A DNA stretch of 5,379 nt, from the NCBI GenBank assembly GCA_027622355.1, contig JAQBZT010000207.1:1-5379 (forward strand), given 5' to 3'. The first letter of the stretch is position 1. Every line of letters begins with the position of its first letter. Position numbers and translations under genes: made by a program. Shown here in pieces: positions 4,790 through 5,379 of this stretch. Origin of the DNA: a bacterium. GTDB lineage: Bacteria; UBA8248. A model generated the notes under the pieces. That model was not told the origin of the DNA. It did not search any database and was given only the letters and a program-made list of their open reading frames with translations.

Positions 4790-5379
4790 GCGATGACGCC
4801 ATCTCCGGGGTGAAGTGGAACGCCGAGGGCCTTGCCGCCGCCATCTGCCAGGACGCGGGGACGGGCCAGGTGCTCACCCTCGCCTGGATGAACGAAGAAG
4901 CCTTGCGCCTCACCCTCGAGAAAAAAACCGTGCACTTCTGGTCAAGGTCCCGGCAGGAGCTTTGGCACAAGGGCGCGACCTCGGGAAACTACCTGCACCT
5001 CGTCTCGGCCAATCTCGACTGCGACGGCGACGCCCTGCTCCTTCAGGTGCGGCCCGAGGGCCCCGCCTGCCACACCGGGAGGATGTCCTGCTTCTTTAAC
5101 GAGGTGGAAGGGGACGGCGATGCGCCCCGCGATCTTTCTTTCGACCCCAATCTTCTCGAGGCCATCTACAAACTTATTCTCGAGCGGAAAGCGGGCGGCG
5201 CGGCGGCGGAGAGCTACGTCGCGCGCCTTTTCGAAAAGGGGCAGGCGCGCATCCTCGAAAAAGTGACCGAGGAGGCCGAAGAAGTCGCCCGCGCCGCGAA
5301 GGGTGAGGGCCCCGATCGCCTCATCGAGGAGACCGCCGACCTCTGGTTCCACACCCTCGTCGCCCTGGCCCAAAGGGAT
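4786..5379 (+). CDS. hisI: bifunctional PRA-CH/PRA-PH HisIE, incomplete at the right edge
   Basis: 198 codons are present with no stop before the window ends. Residues ~1-110 are the PRA-cyclohydrolase (HisI): LTLAWMN (30-36), FWSRSRQELWHKG (51-63), then metal ligands Asp78/Asp80/Asp82 (Mg) and Cys79, Cys95, Cys102 (Zn) in LDCDGDALLLQV and GPACHTGRMSCFF. After a short acidic linker, residues ~117-198 are the MazG-like PRA-pyrophosphohydrolase (HisE): SYVARLFEKG (143-152), the EEAEE metal-binding run (162-166) and EETADLW (181-187). They catalyse steps 2 (HisE) and 3 (HisI) of the pathway. The GTG start at 4786 overlaps the hisF stop (GTGA), with GGAGG (4774-4778) 7 bases upstream. By family length perhaps 10-25 residues are missing. 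This is truncation by the window, not a pseudogene. Confidence 0.95.
   Translation, partial: MSDDAISGVKWNAEGLAAAICQDAGTGQVLTLAWMNEEALRLTLEKKTVHFWSRSRQELWHKGATSGNYLHLVSANLDCDGDALLLQVRPEGPACHTGRMSCFFNEVEGDGDAPRDLSFDPNLLEAIYKLILERKAGGAAAESYVARLFEKGQARILEKVTEEAEEVARAAKGEGPDRLIEETADLWFHTLVALAQRD

Overview
The window is a histidine-biosynthesis locus from a high-GC bacterium. Codon third positions are strongly G/C, Shine-Dalgarno sites are GGAG-like, and GTG/TTG starts occur beside ATG. I cannot name the taxon. The gene set (stand-alone IGPD-type HisB without the HAD phosphatase of enterobacterial HisB, HisH, HisA, HisF, fused HisIE) is found in many Proteobacteria-like and uncultured lineages.

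Layout. Bases 1-67 are an AT-rich control region with a near-consensus sigma70-type promoter (TTGAAA, 17 bp, TATACT). A perfect 14-bp palindrome fills most of its spacer. Bases 68-892 encode one uninterrupted frame in which a Cro/C1 (XRE)-type helix-turn-helix domain is joined to a complete HisB. A good ribosome-binding site and an in-frame TTG at 284 sit exactly at the domain boundary, so a free HisB could also be made. hisH follows at 948-1616. A sodium:solute symporter family gene (1633-3063) then lies on the opposite strand and splits the his cluster. A 236-bp divergent intergenic region with a strong hairpin follows. Then come hisA (3300-4019), hisF (4019-4789) and hisIE (4786 to the right edge, incomplete), tightly coupled by 1-4 base overlaps.

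How the genes work together. HisIE hydrolyses PR-ATP and opens the ring of PR-AMP. HisA isomerises ProFAR to PRFAR. HisH/HisF convert PRFAR plus glutamine to imidazole-glycerol phosphate (IGP) and AICAR. HisB dehydrates IGP. Five consecutive pathway steps (HisE, HisI, HisA, HisH/HisF, HisB) are therefore encoded here.

The most unusual feature is the DNA-binding domain on HisB together with an operator-like palindrome in its own promoter. This suggests, without proving, a pathway enzyme that represses its own operon. The rest is a conventional his cluster apart from the antisense transporter.
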